Made by a program: the position numbers and the translations under genes. 13,222 nucleotides of DNA. Origin: an uncultured Actinomycetes bacterium. GTDB taxonomy: Bacteria; Actinomycetota; Thermoleophilia; Solirubrobacterales; Solirubrobacteraceae. Location of the stretch: NCBI GenBank assembly GCA_937888775.1, contig CALAQT010000135.1:1-13222 (forward strand), in the 5' to 3' direction. Every line of letters starts with the position of its first letter. The stretch's first letter is position 1. Positions 1-6,686 of the stretch are shown one piece after another. The notes under the pieces are model-generated. The model had not been told where the DNA came from. It did no database searches and was given only the letters and a program-made list of their open reading frames with translations.

Positions 1-23
1 TCAGACGTGTGCTCTTCCGATCT
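1..23. other. Residual Illumina TruSeq adapter (artefact)
   Basis: The first 23 bases, ending in gctcttccgatct, are identical to the 3' end of the standard TruSeq read-2 adapter as I know it. They are not genomic. Any start codon read inside them (for example the GTG at position 9) is false, and the genomic sequence begins at position 24. Confidence 0.97.
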
Positions 24-680
24 ACCGCTCCGCGGGTCCTGGCCTCGGCCTCGGCGCTGGGTTCCGGCACGCGCGCGCTGGCGGTCTATGCGGAGCGGTG
101 GGCGCCCGCGCCGCCGGGTCCGCTGTGCGTCTACCTGTACGGCGTCAGCGATCCGGGCAACGTCGGCGCCGTGCTGCGCAGCGCGCAGGCATTCGGTGCC
201 TCCAGCGTCGCCCTCGGGCCCGGCAGCGCCGACCCGTTCGGCCCCAAGGCGGTGCGCGCCAGCATGGGAGCGGTGTTCTCGGTGCCGGTGGCCCGGGCCG
301 ACGATCTGGCCGCGCTTCCCGGCCAGACGATCGCCCTGGTCGCCGGCGCCGGCGACCCGCTGTCGGAACTGATGGCGCTGCTCGGCGGCGAGGGCGGCCC
401 GCTGTCGGAACTTATGGCGCTGCTCGGCGGCGAGGGCGGCCCGCCGTCCGAACTTTGGCGATCTGCGACCACCCCCCGGTCGCAAAGCGCCAAAGTTCAG
501 CACCCCGCCGGCGCTGAGGCCCTGACGCTGCTGGTTGGCTCTGAACGTCATGGGCTGCCGGGGGAGCTGGTGGCCGCCGCCGACCAGGTCGCCCACATCC
601 CGATCCAGACCCACTCGCTCAACGCGGCGATGGCGGCCACGGTAGCGCTGTATGAGGTGACTAGGATGGCAGCCGGATGA
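24..680 (+). CDS. SpoU/TrmH-family RNA 2'-O-methyltransferase, 5'-truncated
   Basis: Probable S-adenosylmethionine-dependent 2'-O-ribose methyltransferase of the SpoU/TrmH class acting on rRNA or tRNA in the cytoplasm. The three family motifs are present in order: the DPGNVGAVLRSA segment followed by AFGAS (encoded near 150-210), the LLVGSERHGLPGE segment (near 529-570), and IPIQTHSLNAAMAATVALYE (near 598-654), which form the trefoil-knot cofactor site. The N-terminal substrate-binding part is missing because the contig begins inside the gene, directly after the adapter. Between the first and second motifs, where relatives normally have a short link, there are about 45 extra residues encoded by a 42-bp tandem repeat and a palindrome; the frame stays open through both. 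It lies upstream of pheS, a common neighbour for this family. The exact RNA target cannot be told, so no symbol is given. Confidence 0.88.
   Translation, partial: TAPRVLASASALGSGTRALAVYAERWAPAPPGPLCVYLYGVSDPGNVGAVLRSAQAFGASSVALGPGSADPFGPKAVRASMGAVFSVPVARADDLAALPGQTIALVAGAGDPLSELMALLGGEGGPLSELMALLGGEGGPPSELWRSATTPRSQSAKVQHPAGAEALTLLVGSERHGLPGELVAAADQVAHIPIQTHSLNAAMAATVALYEVTRMAAG
356..460 (+). repeat. 42-bp tandem repeat, 2.5 copies, inside the methyltransferase gene
   Basis: Copy 1 is 356-397, copy 2 is 398-439, and a diverged partial copy 3 is 440-460. Copies 1 and 2 differ by one base (gaactgatgg against gaacttatgg). Because 42 is a multiple of three, the repeat is read as a 14-residue unit, PLSELMALLGGEGG, twice, followed by PPSELW. 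It sits in the loop between family motifs 1 and 2, where length change should be tolerated. Confidence 0.93.
450..498. repeat. 49-bp near-perfect palindrome within the methyltransferase gene
   Basis: Arms of 21 nt at 450-470 and 478-498 pair at 18 of 21 positions. The outer 11 bp (gaactttggcg with cgccaaagttc) and inner 7 bp (tgcgacc with ggtcgca) are perfect, separated by a 3-nt mismatch (461-463 opposite 485-487); the loop is acccccc. It is translated in frame as roughly ELWRSATTPRSQSAKVQ. Its form resembles a palindromic repeat element or an RNA hairpin, but it lacks a T-tract and lies mid-gene, so it is not a normal terminator. Confidence 0.88.
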
Positions 681-806
681 CGCCCCCAGCGATCTTTCAG
701 GTGAGCCAACTGGATGACGCGGCGGCCGTCCATTCCGGCGAGCCAGCTGGAGGACTCGGGCGCGGCCCGTTCAGGCGAGGCTGGATGCCGAGCGGGCCGC
801 AAGCCC
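659..806 (+). repeat. Degenerate 37-bp tandem array spanning the methyltransferase stop
   Basis: The clearest anchors are ttcaggtgagccaactgga (696), ttccggcgagccagctgga (733) and ttcaggcgaggctgga (770), each exactly 37 bp apart. The element ggatgacgc at 712 also recurs 37 bp earlier at 675, where its TGA is the methyltransferase stop codon, so a fainter zeroth copy overlaps the gene end. Copies have diverged considerably, unlike the argJ-argB array. Confidence 0.7.
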
Positions 807-862
807 GAGGGCGAGCGGGCCGCCAAGCCGCGGGCGAACGATCGCGGAGAGGGGCGGGATGA
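677..862 (+). CDS. Possible 61-codon bridging ORF between methyltransferase and pheS
   Basis: An open frame starts with ATG at 677, overlapping the methyltransferase stop as ATGA, and stops with TGA at 860-862, overlapping the pheS ATG at 859 as a second ATGA. It covers the whole otherwise empty gap. The product (beginning MTPPAIFQVSQLDD) is rich in Gly, Arg and Ala, resembles nothing I recognise and is largely 37-bp and 23-bp repeat. Third codon positions look clearly less GC-rich than in the flanking genes, so it may be a translated spacer that keeps ribosomes coupled and not a functional protein. A chance open frame is possible in DNA this GC-rich. Confidence 0.3.
   Translation: MTPPAIFQVSQLDDAAAVHSGEPAGGLGRGPFRRGWMPSGPQARGRAGRQAAGERSRRGAG
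791..836 (+). repeat. 23-bp tandem duplication upstream of pheS
   Basis: Two adjacent units, 791-813 and 814-836, both start agcgggccgc and end gggcg, differing by a one-base shift in the middle. They fill most of the remaining space between the 37-bp array and the pheS ribosome binding site. Confidence 0.65.
846..851 (+). promoter_or_regulatory. Ribosome binding site for pheS
   Basis: GGAGAG followed by GGG lies 7 nt before the ATG at 859, a strong Shine-Dalgarno. It supports this start over any upstream in-frame codon. Confidence 0.75.
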
Positions 863-1938
863 GCGAGCGGATCGGGCAGATCGAGCGCGAGGCGCAGGCG
901 GCGATCGCTGCCGCAAGCAGCACCGAGGAGCTGGAGCAGGTGCGGATCCGCTTCCTGGGCCGCAAGGCCGAGCTGCCCAACCTCCTGCGCGGGGTCGCCC
1001 AGCTGCCGCCGCAGGAGCGGGCCGCCACCGGTAAGGCGGCCAACGCCGCCCGCCAGGCGCTGGAGGCGGCGATCGTGCGCCGTGAGCAGGAGCTGGCCGC
1101 CGGCGAGCTGGAGCAGCGACTGAGCCAGGATCGCGTTGACGTCACCCTGCCCGCCGACCCGCTGCCGGCGATCGGGCGGCTGCACCTGATGACGCGCACG
1201 CGCAGGGAGATCGAAGATGTGTTCCTGGGTCTGGGCTTCAACGTCGCCGAGGGGCCTGAGATCGAGACCGTCTATTACAACTTCGACGCGCTCAACCACG
1301 CGCCGACGCACCCGTCGCGGCTGCTGACCGACACCTTCTACATCGAGGGTGGGCGGGATGGGGTCGACATCTTCGACCCGAGCACCAGGCTGCTGCGGGT
1401 CCACACCTCGCCGATGCAGGTGCGCGCGATGCAGCGCCAGCCGCCACCGATCTACATCATCGTCCCCGGCCGGGTCTACCGCCCGGACTCCGACGCCACC
1501 CACACGCCCCAGTTTCACCAGATCGAGGGGCTGGCGGTCGACACCGACATCACGCTCGGCGACCTTCAGGGGACGCTGCTGACCTTCGCGCGGGCGATCT
1601 TCGGCGAGGAGCGCCAGGTTCGCCTGCGCCCGCATTTCTTCCCGTTCACCGAGCCCAGCGTCGAGGTCGACGTGTCCTGTTTCAACTGCAAGCAGGGGGT
1701 TACCGCCGACGGCCAGCGCTGCCCGCTGTGCAAGGGCACGGCCTGGATCGAGATTCTCGGCGCCGGGATGGTGGACCCCAACGTGTTCGAGCACGTGCGC
1801 GAGTACGGCTATGACCCCGAGCGGGTGCAGGGGTTCGCGTTCGGGATGGGGATCGAGCGGATCGCGATGCTCAAGCACGGCGTGCCCGACCTGCGGATGT
1901 TCTACGACAACGACGTCCGCTTCCTGGAGCAGTTCTGA
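859..1938 (+). CDS. pheS: Phenylalanine--tRNA ligase alpha subunit
   Basis: Catalytic subunit of the alpha2-beta2 class II synthetase that charges tRNA-Phe with phenylalanine. The 359-residue product is near the usual 330-360. Residues 1-90 form the Glu/Arg/Ala-rich N-terminal coiled coil that contacts tRNA. The catalytic core follows: RLHLMTRTRREIEDVFLGLGF region (motif 1), GRVYRPDSDATHTPQFHQIEG (motif 2), and GFAFGMGIERIAML near the end (motif 3). FFPFTEPSVEVDV, part of the Phe pocket, is present. Cys274, Cys277, Cys288 and Cys291 form a CxxC-x10-CxxC pair, seen in several PheS lineages. The pheS stop TGA (1936-1938) overlaps the ATG of a small bridging frame leading into pheT, so the two subunits are probably translated together. 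Confidence 0.97.
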   Translation: MSERIGQIEREAQAAIAAASSTEELEQVRIRFLGRKAELPNLLRGVAQLPPQERAATGKAANAARQALEAAIVRREQELAAGELEQRLSQDRVDVTLPADPLPAIGRLHLMTRTRREIEDVFLGLGFNVAEGPEIETVYYNFDALNHAPTHPSRLLTDTFYIEGGRDGVDIFDPSTRLLRVHTSPMQVRAMQRQPPPIYIIVPGRVYRPDSDATHTPQFHQIEGLAVDTDITLGDLQGTLLTFARAIFGEERQVRLRPHFFPFTEPSVEVDVSCFNCKQGVTADGQRCPLCKGTAWIEILGAGMVDPNVFEHVREYGYDPERVQGFAFGMGIERIAMLKHGVPDLRMFYDNDVRFLEQF

Positions 1939-2048
1939 TGGCGGTGACCGGGGGCCGTGTTGCGGTCTGGGCGTTGGCGGTGACCTGGGGCCGTGTTGCG
2001 GCCTGGGCGTTGGCGGGGCGGCCCGCCACCGCAGGGGCGGCGTCCTAG
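1938..2048 (+). CDS. Possible 36-codon bridging ORF between pheS and pheT
   Basis: The frame begins at an ATG overlapping the pheS stop (TGATG) and ends with TAG at 2046-2048, directly abutting the pheT ATG at 2049. It encodes two tandem 12-residue units, AVTGGRVAVWAL and AVTWGRVAAWAL, then a short Ala/Gly-rich tail. The repeat has hydrophobic character but is too short and Arg-interrupted to call a membrane helix. No homologue is recognised. The tidy fit from stop to start suggests a coupling bridge grown by duplication. It is not listed as an established gene. Confidence 0.35.
   Translation: MAVTGGRVAVWALAVTWGRVAAWALAGRPATAGAAS
1939..2010 (+). repeat. 36-bp tandem duplication between pheS and pheT
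   Basis: Units 1939-1974 and 1975-2010 match at 34 of 36 positions (ccggggg against cctgggg, and gtctggg against gcctggg). A third copy begins at 2011 with tggcgg and then diverges. The 36-bp length keeps the bridging frame open. There are no spacers, so it is not a CRISPR array. Confidence 0.93.
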
Positions 2049-4457
2049 ATGCGCGTCCCGCTCGAGTGGCTGCACGAGTACTGCCACCCGCCGCTGGACG
2101 CGGCGGCGCTGGCCGAGCGCCTGGCCATGACCGGCACCGAGGTCGAGCGCGTCGAGCGCTACGGCGTGGCGGCGCTGGAGAACTTCGTCGTCGGACGGGT
2201 GCTGGAGGCGTCAAAGCATCCAAGCGCCGACCGTCTGAGCGTCTGCCAGGTCGACATCGGCCAGGGCGTGCCGAGCCAGATCGTGTGCGGTGCACCCAAC
2301 GTCGCCACCGGCCAGACGGTCGCGGTGGCCCGGCCCGGTGCGGTGCTGCCCGACGGCACCAAGCTGAAGGTGGCCAAGCTCCGCGGCCAGGAATCCAACG
2401 GGATGATCCTGGCCGAGGACGAGCTGGCGATCGGCGCCGAGCACGCCGGGATCATGGTGTTGGAGCCCGACGGCCTGGAGCCCGGCATGCCGCTGGAGTC
2501 GGTGCTGCCGATCGCCACCGACGTGCTGGTGCTGGAGATCACGCCCAACCGGCCTGACTGCCTGGGCATCTACGGCGTCGCGCGCGAGGTCCACGCTGCC
2601 ACCGGCGCGCCGCTCGCCCCACCGCCATGGACGGATGATCCGGGCAGCCAGGGCACGCTTCAGGCAATCAGCATCACCGTGCAATGCCCGGATCTCTGTC
2701 CCCGCTTCACCGCCCGGGCGTTTGAGGATGTGAGGATCGGCCCCAGCCCGCCGTGGCTCAAGGCACGGTTGATGGCGGCCGGGCAGCGGCCGATCTCCAA
2801 CGTCGTCGACATCACCAACTACGTGATGTTGCTGACCGGCCAGCCACTGCACGCCTTCGACCTGGATCGCATCGCGGGGGGCCAGCTGACCGTCCGCCGC
2901 GCGCGCGAGGGTGAGCAGGTCCAGACGCTGGACGGCCAGACCCGCACGCTGACCGCCGAGATGGTGCTGATCGCCGACGGGGACGGCCCCACCTCGATCG
3001 CCGGTGTGATGGGTGGCACCAGATCCGAGGTGAAGGCCGGCACCACCCGCGTGCTGATGGAGGTGGCCAACTGGAACGGCGCCAACATCCACCGCACCTC
3101 GCTGGCGCTGGGACTGCGCAGCGAGGCCTCCGGGCGCTATGAGAAGCAGCTGCAGCCCGAGCAGGCGACGGACGGCCAGGCGCTGGCGACCGCGCTGATG
3201 ATCGAGCTGTGCGGCGCGCGGCTCGTGCCCGGGACGATCGACATCGGCGGCCCGGGCCCGGCGCTCGCCACGATCCGCCTGCGCGACGCCCGGGTCGCGT
3301 CGCTGCTAGGAGCCCCGATCGCGCGCGAGCGCTGCGATCAGATCCTGCGCGCGCTGCAATTCGCCACCGCCCCGGCGCCCGACGGGCTCGACGTGACCGT
3401 TCCGGCGTTTCGCCGCGCCGACGTGACGCGGGAGGCGGACCTGATCGAGGAGGTGGCGCGCCTTGACGGCCTGGAGAAGCTGCCGGCCACGCTGCCCTCC
3501 CGCCACGGCGCCTCTGGCCGCCTCACCGACCGCCAGCGGCAGCGCCGCCAGGCGCTCGACGCGCTGGCCGCCCAGGGCCTGCACGAGATCGTCGGCTGGA
3601 GTTTCGTCAGCCCGGAGCTGGCCGCCCGACTTCGCTTGCCTGACTCCGGTGCGGTCACCCTGGCCAACCCCATGTCTGCCGAGCAGTCACAGCTGCGCAC
3701 GACGCTGCTGGGCGGTCTGCTCGACGTCGCGCAGCGAAACCGCTCGCACGGCGCGGGCGCGCTGGCGCTGTTCGAGGCCGGGGCCGTCTACCTGCCGGCG
3801 CAGGCGGGGGAGAGCCCGGCCGAGCCCCACCACGTGGCGGCGCTGCTCAGCGGGCAGGTACGGCGCTCCACCTGGCGCGAGCCCGACCCGCCGCGGGCGG
3901 ACTTCTTCGCCGCCAAGGGCGTGCTGGGGGCGATGCTCGACACGCTGCGCGTGCCGTGGAGCGTGGCGCGCCACGGCGAGCCGTTCCTGCACCCGGGGCG
4001 CTCCGCGCGGATCATGGTCGCCGGGGAGGCGGTCGGCTGGCTCGGCGAGCTCCATCCACAGGTCGCGGCCGGCTGGGACCAGTCCGACCCCATATCCGGA
4101 TTCGAGCTCGACCTTGACGCCGCGGCCGCCCACGCCACCCCTGTGACCCTGTACCGGGATGTGACCAGCTTCCCTGAGGTCCGCGAGGATCTGGCGGTGA
4201 TCGTCGCCGACCGTGTGAGCGCGGCGGATGTGCTGGAGGTCGTCCGCGACGCGGGGCGCCCGCTGCTGGTCGGCGCAGAGGTGTTCGACGTCTACCGGGA
4301 CCCGGAGCGCCTGGGGGAGGGCAACGTCTCACTGGCACTGCGGCTCTCCTTCGCCGCCGGCGACCGGACGCTGACCGATACCGAGGTGGCGCAGCGGCGC
4401 GGCAAGATCGCCGCGGCGCTGGCCGACAAGCTGTCAGGGCGCGTCCGTGACTCATAG
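2049..4457 (+). CDS. pheT: Phenylalanine--tRNA ligase beta subunit
   Basis: Partner of PheS in the cytoplasmic phenylalanyl-tRNA synthetase; responsible for tRNA binding and editing. The 802 residues match the family's usual length of about 800. Visible domains: an N-terminal start MRVPLEWLHEY, an OB-fold tRNA-binding domain about 45-155 (FVVGRVLEASKHPSADRLSVC), the B3/B4 editing domain about 210-370 (ISNVVDITNYVMLLTGQPLHAFD), B5 about 400-475 (VPAFRRADVTREADLIEEVAR), a catalytic-like core about 480-690, and a C-terminal FDX-ACB anticodon-binding domain from about 707 (SFPEVREDLAVIV to the end). The ATG directly follows the TAG of the bridging frame; a purine run AGGGG at 2033-2037 is a plausible, slightly distant ribosome binding site. 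The 3' end overlaps argC by 11 nt. Confidence 0.97.
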   Translation: MRVPLEWLHEYCHPPLDAAALAERLAMTGTEVERVERYGVAALENFVVGRVLEASKHPSADRLSVCQVDIGQGVPSQIVCGAPNVATGQTVAVARPGAVLPDGTKLKVAKLRGQESNGMILAEDELAIGAEHAGIMVLEPDGLEPGMPLESVLPIATDVLVLEITPNRPDCLGIYGVAREVHAATGAPLAPPPWTDDPGSQGTLQAISITVQCPDLCPRFTARAFEDVRIGPSPPWLKARLMAAGQRPISNVVDITNYVMLLTGQPLHAFDLDRIAGGQLTVRRAREGEQVQTLDGQTRTLTAEMVLIADGDGPTSIAGVMGGTRSEVKAGTTRVLMEVANWNGANIHRTSLALGLRSEASGRYEKQLQPEQATDGQALATALMIELCGARLVPGTIDIGGPGPALATIRLRDARVASLLGAPIARERCDQILRALQFATAPAPDGLDVTVPAFRRADVTREADLIEEVARLDGLEKLPATLPSRHGASGRLTDRQRQRRQALDALAAQGLHEIVGWSFVSPELAARLRLPDSGAVTLANPMSAEQSQLRTTLLGGLLDVAQRNRSHGAGALALFEAGAVYLPAQAGESPAEPHHVAALLSGQVRRSTWREPDPPRADFFAAKGVLGAMLDTLRVPWSVARHGEPFLHPGRSARIMVAGEAVGWLGELHPQVAAGWDQSDPISGFELDLDAAAAHATPVTLYRDVTSFPEVREDLAVIVADRVSAADVLEVVRDAGRPLLVGAEVFDVYRDPERLGEGNVSLALRLSFAAGDRTLTDTEVAQRRGKIAAALADKLSGRVRDS

Positions 4458-5442
4458 CGTCGCCGTGTTCGGGGGCGCCGGCTACACCGGCGCGCTGAGC
4501 GCCAGGCTCCTACAACGCCATCCGACCTTTGAGCTGCGGGTCGTCACCGCGCGCTCCGACGTCGGCCGCCGGCTCGACGATCTCTATCCTCACCACCGCG
4601 TGGGGCTGGAGCTGGCGGAGCTCGACCTGGACCGCCACGCCGACGTGGAGGCCGCGATCGTCGCCTACCCGCACGGCGCGGCGGCGGAGCTGGTGGCGCA
4701 GCTGCGTCAGCGGGGGGTGCGCGTGGTGGACCTGAGCGCCGACTTTCGCCTCCGTGATCCCGCCGTCTATGAGGAGTGGTATCGGCCCCATCCGGAGGTG
4801 CAGCTGATCAAGTCGGCGGTGTACGGACTGCCCGAGCGCTATCGCGATCAGATCCGCGGCGCGGACCTGGTCGCCAACCCCGGCTGCTATCCGACCGCGA
4901 CGATTCTGGCCCTGGCGCCATTGGCGCGCGCCGGGCTGATCGCCGACGTGGTGATCGACGCCAAGTCGGGGGTCTCAGGCGCGGGGCGCGCGGCGACCGA
5001 CAAGACCCATTTCGTGACCGTCGACGAGAACATCAGCGCATACGGCGTGCCGCGCCACCGCCACACGCCGGAGATCGAGCAGGAGCTGGCGGCGCTCGGT
5101 GCGGAGCTGCGCGTGACCTTCACACCCCACCTGCTGCCGCTCGACCAGGGGGAACTGGTGTCCTGCTACGTAACCGTCGGTGACGCCGGGCCGGGGGACC
5201 TGCAGGAGCTCTACCGCGACGCCTACGAGGCCGAGCCGTTCATCGAGCTGACCAGCACGCCGCCGGGGGTGCGCGACGTGCGGGAGACCAACATCTGCCG
5301 GATCTCGGCCCACTACGACGCGCGAGCCGGCCGGGTGGTCGTGTTCGCGGTGATCGACAACCTGTGGAAGGGGGCCGCCTCCCAAGCGGTACAGAACCTC
5401 AACGTGATGTTTGGGCTTCCGGAAGGCGAGGGGATTTCGTGA
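4447..5442 (+). CDS. argC: N-acetyl-gamma-glutamyl-phosphate reductase
   Basis: Third step of arginine synthesis: NADPH-dependent reduction of N-acetylglutamyl phosphate to the semialdehyde, in the cytoplasm. The 331-residue product has the Rossmann motif GGAGYTG at 9-15, the catalytic cysteine Cys147 in ANPGCYPTA, and the HRHTPEIE segment at 204-211 containing the second active-site residue. The C-terminal DNLWKGAASQAVQNLN is typical. The GTG start at 4447 lies inside the end of pheT (11-nt overlap), with CAGGGC at 4434-4439 as a well-spaced ribosome binding site, so arg translation is tied to pheT. The stop overlaps the argJ start as GTGA. Confidence 0.96.
   Translation: MTHSVAVFGGAGYTGALSARLLQRHPTFELRVVTARSDVGRRLDDLYPHHRVGLELAELDLDRHADVEAAIVAYPHGAAAELVAQLRQRGVRVVDLSADFRLRDPAVYEEWYRPHPEVQLIKSAVYGLPERYRDQIRGADLVANPGCYPTATILALAPLARAGLIADVVIDAKSGVSGAGRAATDKTHFVTVDENISAYGVPRHRHTPEIEQELAALGAELRVTFTPHLLPLDQGELVSCYVTVGDAGPGDLQELYRDAYEAEPFIELTSTPPGVRDVRETNICRISAHYDARAGRVVVFAVIDNLWKGAASQAVQNLNVMFGLPEGEGIS
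5428..5433 (+). promoter_or_regulatory. Ribosome binding site setting the argJ start
   Basis: GAGGGG lies 5 nt before the GTG at 5439, which overlaps the argC stop as GTGA. Together they favour 5439 over the longer open frame that begins at 5364 inside argC. Confidence 0.7.
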
Positions 5443-6686
5443 GCCCGCGGGACTTCTTCTCGTCGCGCTGGATCGAGCGCCCGGAGCACGTGACGGAGCT
5501 CGACGAGACAACGCTGCCGCAGGGCTTTCGCGCCGCCGGGGTGGTGGCGGGGATCAAGGCCAGCGGGGCGGCGGACCTCGGCCTGCTGGTCTCCGACGCG
5601 CCGCAGACGACAAGCGCGGCGCGGTTCACGCGCTCGGGAACGCAGGCCGCACCGGTGCTGCTCAACCGGGAGCGCTGCCGGCTGGGCGCGCTGCGCGCGG
5701 TGGTGGTCAACTCCGGCAACGCCAACGCCGCCACCGGCCGGCAGGGGCTCGACAACGCCGCCAAGATGCAGGGCTCCGCGGCGATGGTGGCCCGCGTCTC
5801 CGAGGATCAGGTCGCGGTCGCCTCGACCGGCGTGATCGGGGTCCCGCTGCCGATGCGCGTGGTCACCTCGGGAATCCTGGCCGCCGCGCGCTCGCTGTCG
5901 GTAGACGGCGCGGGGGCCTTCGCCGAGGCGATCCGTACCACCGACGCGTTTGCCAAGTCGGCGGCGCTGGAGGTCTCGCTGCCCGGCGGGAAGGTCAAGC
6001 TCACCGCCCAGGCCAAGGGCGCTGGGATGATCTCGCCAGGCTTTGCCACCCTGCTGTGCTTCGTGCAGACCGACGCGGCACTGAGCGCCGAGACTTGCGA
6101 CCTGCTGCTGGGGGTGTGCGTCAAGCGCTCGTTTGAGCGCGTCAGCGTCGACGGCCAGCTGTCGACGAGCGACACCGTGATTCTGCAGGCCAGCGGCGCC
6201 TCGGGCGTGACGATCGAGCCTGAGACCGGCGACGAGTTGCGCTTCGGCGAGGCGCTCGACGCGCTGCTGCGCCAGCTGGCGCTGATGATCGTGCGCGACG
6301 GCGAGGGCGCGCGCCGGGTTGGGCGGGTGGTGGTGCGCGGCGGTGAGGAGGACTCGGTGCATCGGGTCGCGCGCGCGGTGGCGGACTCCTCGCTGGTCAA
6401 GACGGCGCTGTACGGGGGGGACCCCAACTGGGGGCGGATCATCCAGGCGGTCGGGATGGCGATGCCCGGCACCGCGCCGCTGGACGTCGAGATAAGCATC
6501 GAGGGGGTGCGGGTCTGCGCGCGGGGCAGCTACGTTCCCCACGATGCGCAGGCTCTGGCCGCGGCCGTCAAGGGCGACGAGGTGCAGTACGAGATCGGGC
6601 TGCCCGGCGAGGGCGCCGAGACCGAGCTGTTCTTCTCCGACCTCGGTCACGAGTACGTGACGATCAACGCGGACTACACGACATGA
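5439..6686 (+). CDS. argJ: Bifunctional ornithine acetyltransferase/N-acetylglutamate synthase
   Basis: ArgJ transfers acetyl from N-acetylornithine to glutamate, closing the cyclic acetyl route, and in bifunctional forms also makes N-acetylglutamate from acetyl-CoA. From GTG 5439 the product is 415 residues, slightly above the usual 390-410 because of an N-terminal stretch before FRAAGVVAGIK. The self-cleavage site lies in KGAGMISPGFATLLCF: Thr204 is the expected nucleophile, giving alpha and beta chains. The usual Asn two residues after Pro-Ser-type context (PNM/PNF-AT in most relatives) is Gly here. The C-terminus GDPNWGRII and HEYVTINADYTT are canonical. An alternative GTG at 5490 would remove the extra N-terminus, but it lacks the stop overlap. 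The last 42 nt are the first copy of the repeat array that follows. Confidence 0.95.
   Translation: MSPRDFFSSRWIERPEHVTELDETTLPQGFRAAGVVAGIKASGAADLGLLVSDAPQTTSAARFTRSGTQAAPVLLNRERCRLGALRAVVVNSGNANAATGRQGLDNAAKMQGSAAMVARVSEDQVAVASTGVIGVPLPMRVVTSGILAAARSLSVDGAGAFAEAIRTTDAFAKSAALEVSLPGGKVKLTAQAKGAGMISPGFATLLCFVQTDAALSAETCDLLLGVCVKRSFERVSVDGQLSTSDTVILQASGASGVTIEPETGDELRFGEALDALLRQLALMIVRDGEGARRVGRVVVRGGEEDSVHRVARAVADSSLVKTALYGGDPNWGRIIQAVGMAMPGTAPLDVEISIEGVRVCARGSYVPHDAQALAAAVKGDEVQYEIGLPGEGAETELFFSDLGHEYVTINADYTT

Noticed and set aside
659..806. CRISPR array (37-bp and 36-bp periods at 659-806 and 1939-2010)
   Set aside because: Copies are directly adjacent with no spacers, there are too few of them, and no cas genes are present.
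681..858. T-box, phenylalanine leader peptide or attenuator upstream of pheS
   Set aside because: No run of Phe codons, no T-box sequence and no terminator hairpin with a T-tract was seen; the gap is explained by tandem repeats.
697..2295. Long minus-strand open frame (532 codons) antisense to pheS
   Set aside because: It is the mirror of pheS third-position GC bias. The translation is Arg/Pro/His-rich low-complexity with no motif, and the pheS product on the + strand is unambiguous.
5364..5438. Longer argJ start inside argC
   Set aside because: The GTG at 5439 has a ribosome binding site and a GTGA overlap, and the added 25 residues are an out-of-frame reading of conserved argC.
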